Assembly: GCF_022815725.1 (NCBI RefSeq) | Contig: NZ_JALGRF010000001.1 | Coordinates: forward strand, 1,313,351 to 1,377,350 | Reading direction: 5' to 3' | Length of the DNA stretch: 64,000 bases | Source of the DNA: Streptomyces sp. APSN-46.1 | GTDB lineage: Bacteria > Actinomycetota > Actinomycetes > Streptomycetales > Streptomycetaceae | Shown: piece after piece, positions 63,933 to 64,000 of the stretch | How positions within the stretch are numbered: the stretch's first letter is position 1 | Layout of the letters: every line of letters starts with the position of its first letter | Notes under the pieces: model-generated | What the model saw: the letters and a program-made list of their open reading frames with translations, nothing else | Database searches by the model: none | Told to the model about the DNA's origin: nothing | Position numbers and translations under genes: made by a program

Positions 63933-64000
63933 GGCGGAACCACAGCGGACACTCGAAGGCGGGGTCGCCCTCGTGGCGGGCGCGACGCGGGGCGCGGGGC
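63931..64000 (+). CDS. Short-chain dehydrogenase/reductase (start only)
   Basis: ATG at 63931 followed by AEPQRTLEGGVALVAGATRG-AG, the N-terminal Rossmann strand and glycine-rich TGxxxGxG-type loop of SDRs (here AGATRGAG). The gene runs off the window. The start overlaps the P450 remnant on the other strand by 2 bp. Confidence 0.75.
   Translation, partial: MAEPQRTLEGGVALVAGATRGAG

Overview
The window is very GC-rich actinobacterial DNA and almost certainly comes from a Streptomyces chromosome. Supporting signs are GTG starts, GC-rich third codon positions, long antisense shadow frames, AGGAG-type ribosome sites, many secreted glycoside hydrolases with ricin-type lectin modules, and families typical of Streptomyces (DUF5134, LVIVD/DUF305, FUSC, bacterial NOS, Ung2-like UDG). 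I saw no rRNA, tRNA or CRISPR array.

Left backbone (1-25170): a GNAT acetyltransferase (runs off the edge); DUF5134, M56 peptidase and PAP2 phosphatase; a TetR regulator; a divergent LVIVD-repeat / DUF305 pair; FprA-type ferredoxin reductase; an ArsR regulator with an Old Yellow Enzyme under a nested palindromic operator; a wax-ester synthase/DGAT; a BNR-type propeller; uracil-DNA glycosylase; a CbiX-like protein; a lactonase and nitric oxide synthase pair; a FUSC transporter; a large eCIS-core (DUF4157) protein with a C-terminal HNH-like nuclease; a TetR-pirin pair sharing one operator sequence; a secreted S33 hydrolase; and an SRPBCC protein.

Accessory island (about 26496-44400): an IS5-type remnant has removed the 5' end of an MFS gene. 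A complete copy of the same IS lies in the opposite orientation at 37388-38312. Between them is an arabinoxylan-degradation set (GH43-AbfB, ricin-GH62, GH43-CBM6-ricin, GH43-ricin) plus a GH43 remnant. LacI-type palindromes precede three of the transcription units. The centre is a roughly 680-bp-arm inverted repeat made of promoter/operator DNA, an IS1182-like transposase tail and a sugar-ABC ATPase remnant, so two divergent hydrolase genes have near-identical upstream regions. To the right lie a broken AAA/TOPRIM (OLD-like) gene of lower GC, a second IS (39870-40748), a secreted SH3 protein, an orphan end of that second IS, a broken DUF5958 gene, and a compact three-gene operon (CD-NTase-like nucleotidyltransferase, E2-like protein, membrane protein) that looks like an E1-less type II (short) CBASS anti-phage system.

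Right backbone (44400-64000): PaaI thioesterase and 2,4-dienoyl-CoA reductase; a sugar ABC operon (binding protein, two permeases) ending in a GH38 alpha-mannosidase; a TetR-threonine dehydratase pair; a secreted GH27-GH89 operon; a membrane-anchored sulfite-oxidase-type molybdoenzyme; a CYTH-like hypothetical protein; an alpha/beta hydrolase; a P450 remnant lacking its haem-ligand cysteine; and the start of an SDR gene. The GH38, GH27 and GH89 genes together suggest scavenging of alpha-linked mannose, galactose and N-acetylglucosamine from complex glycans, while the island targets arabinoxylan/arabinan.
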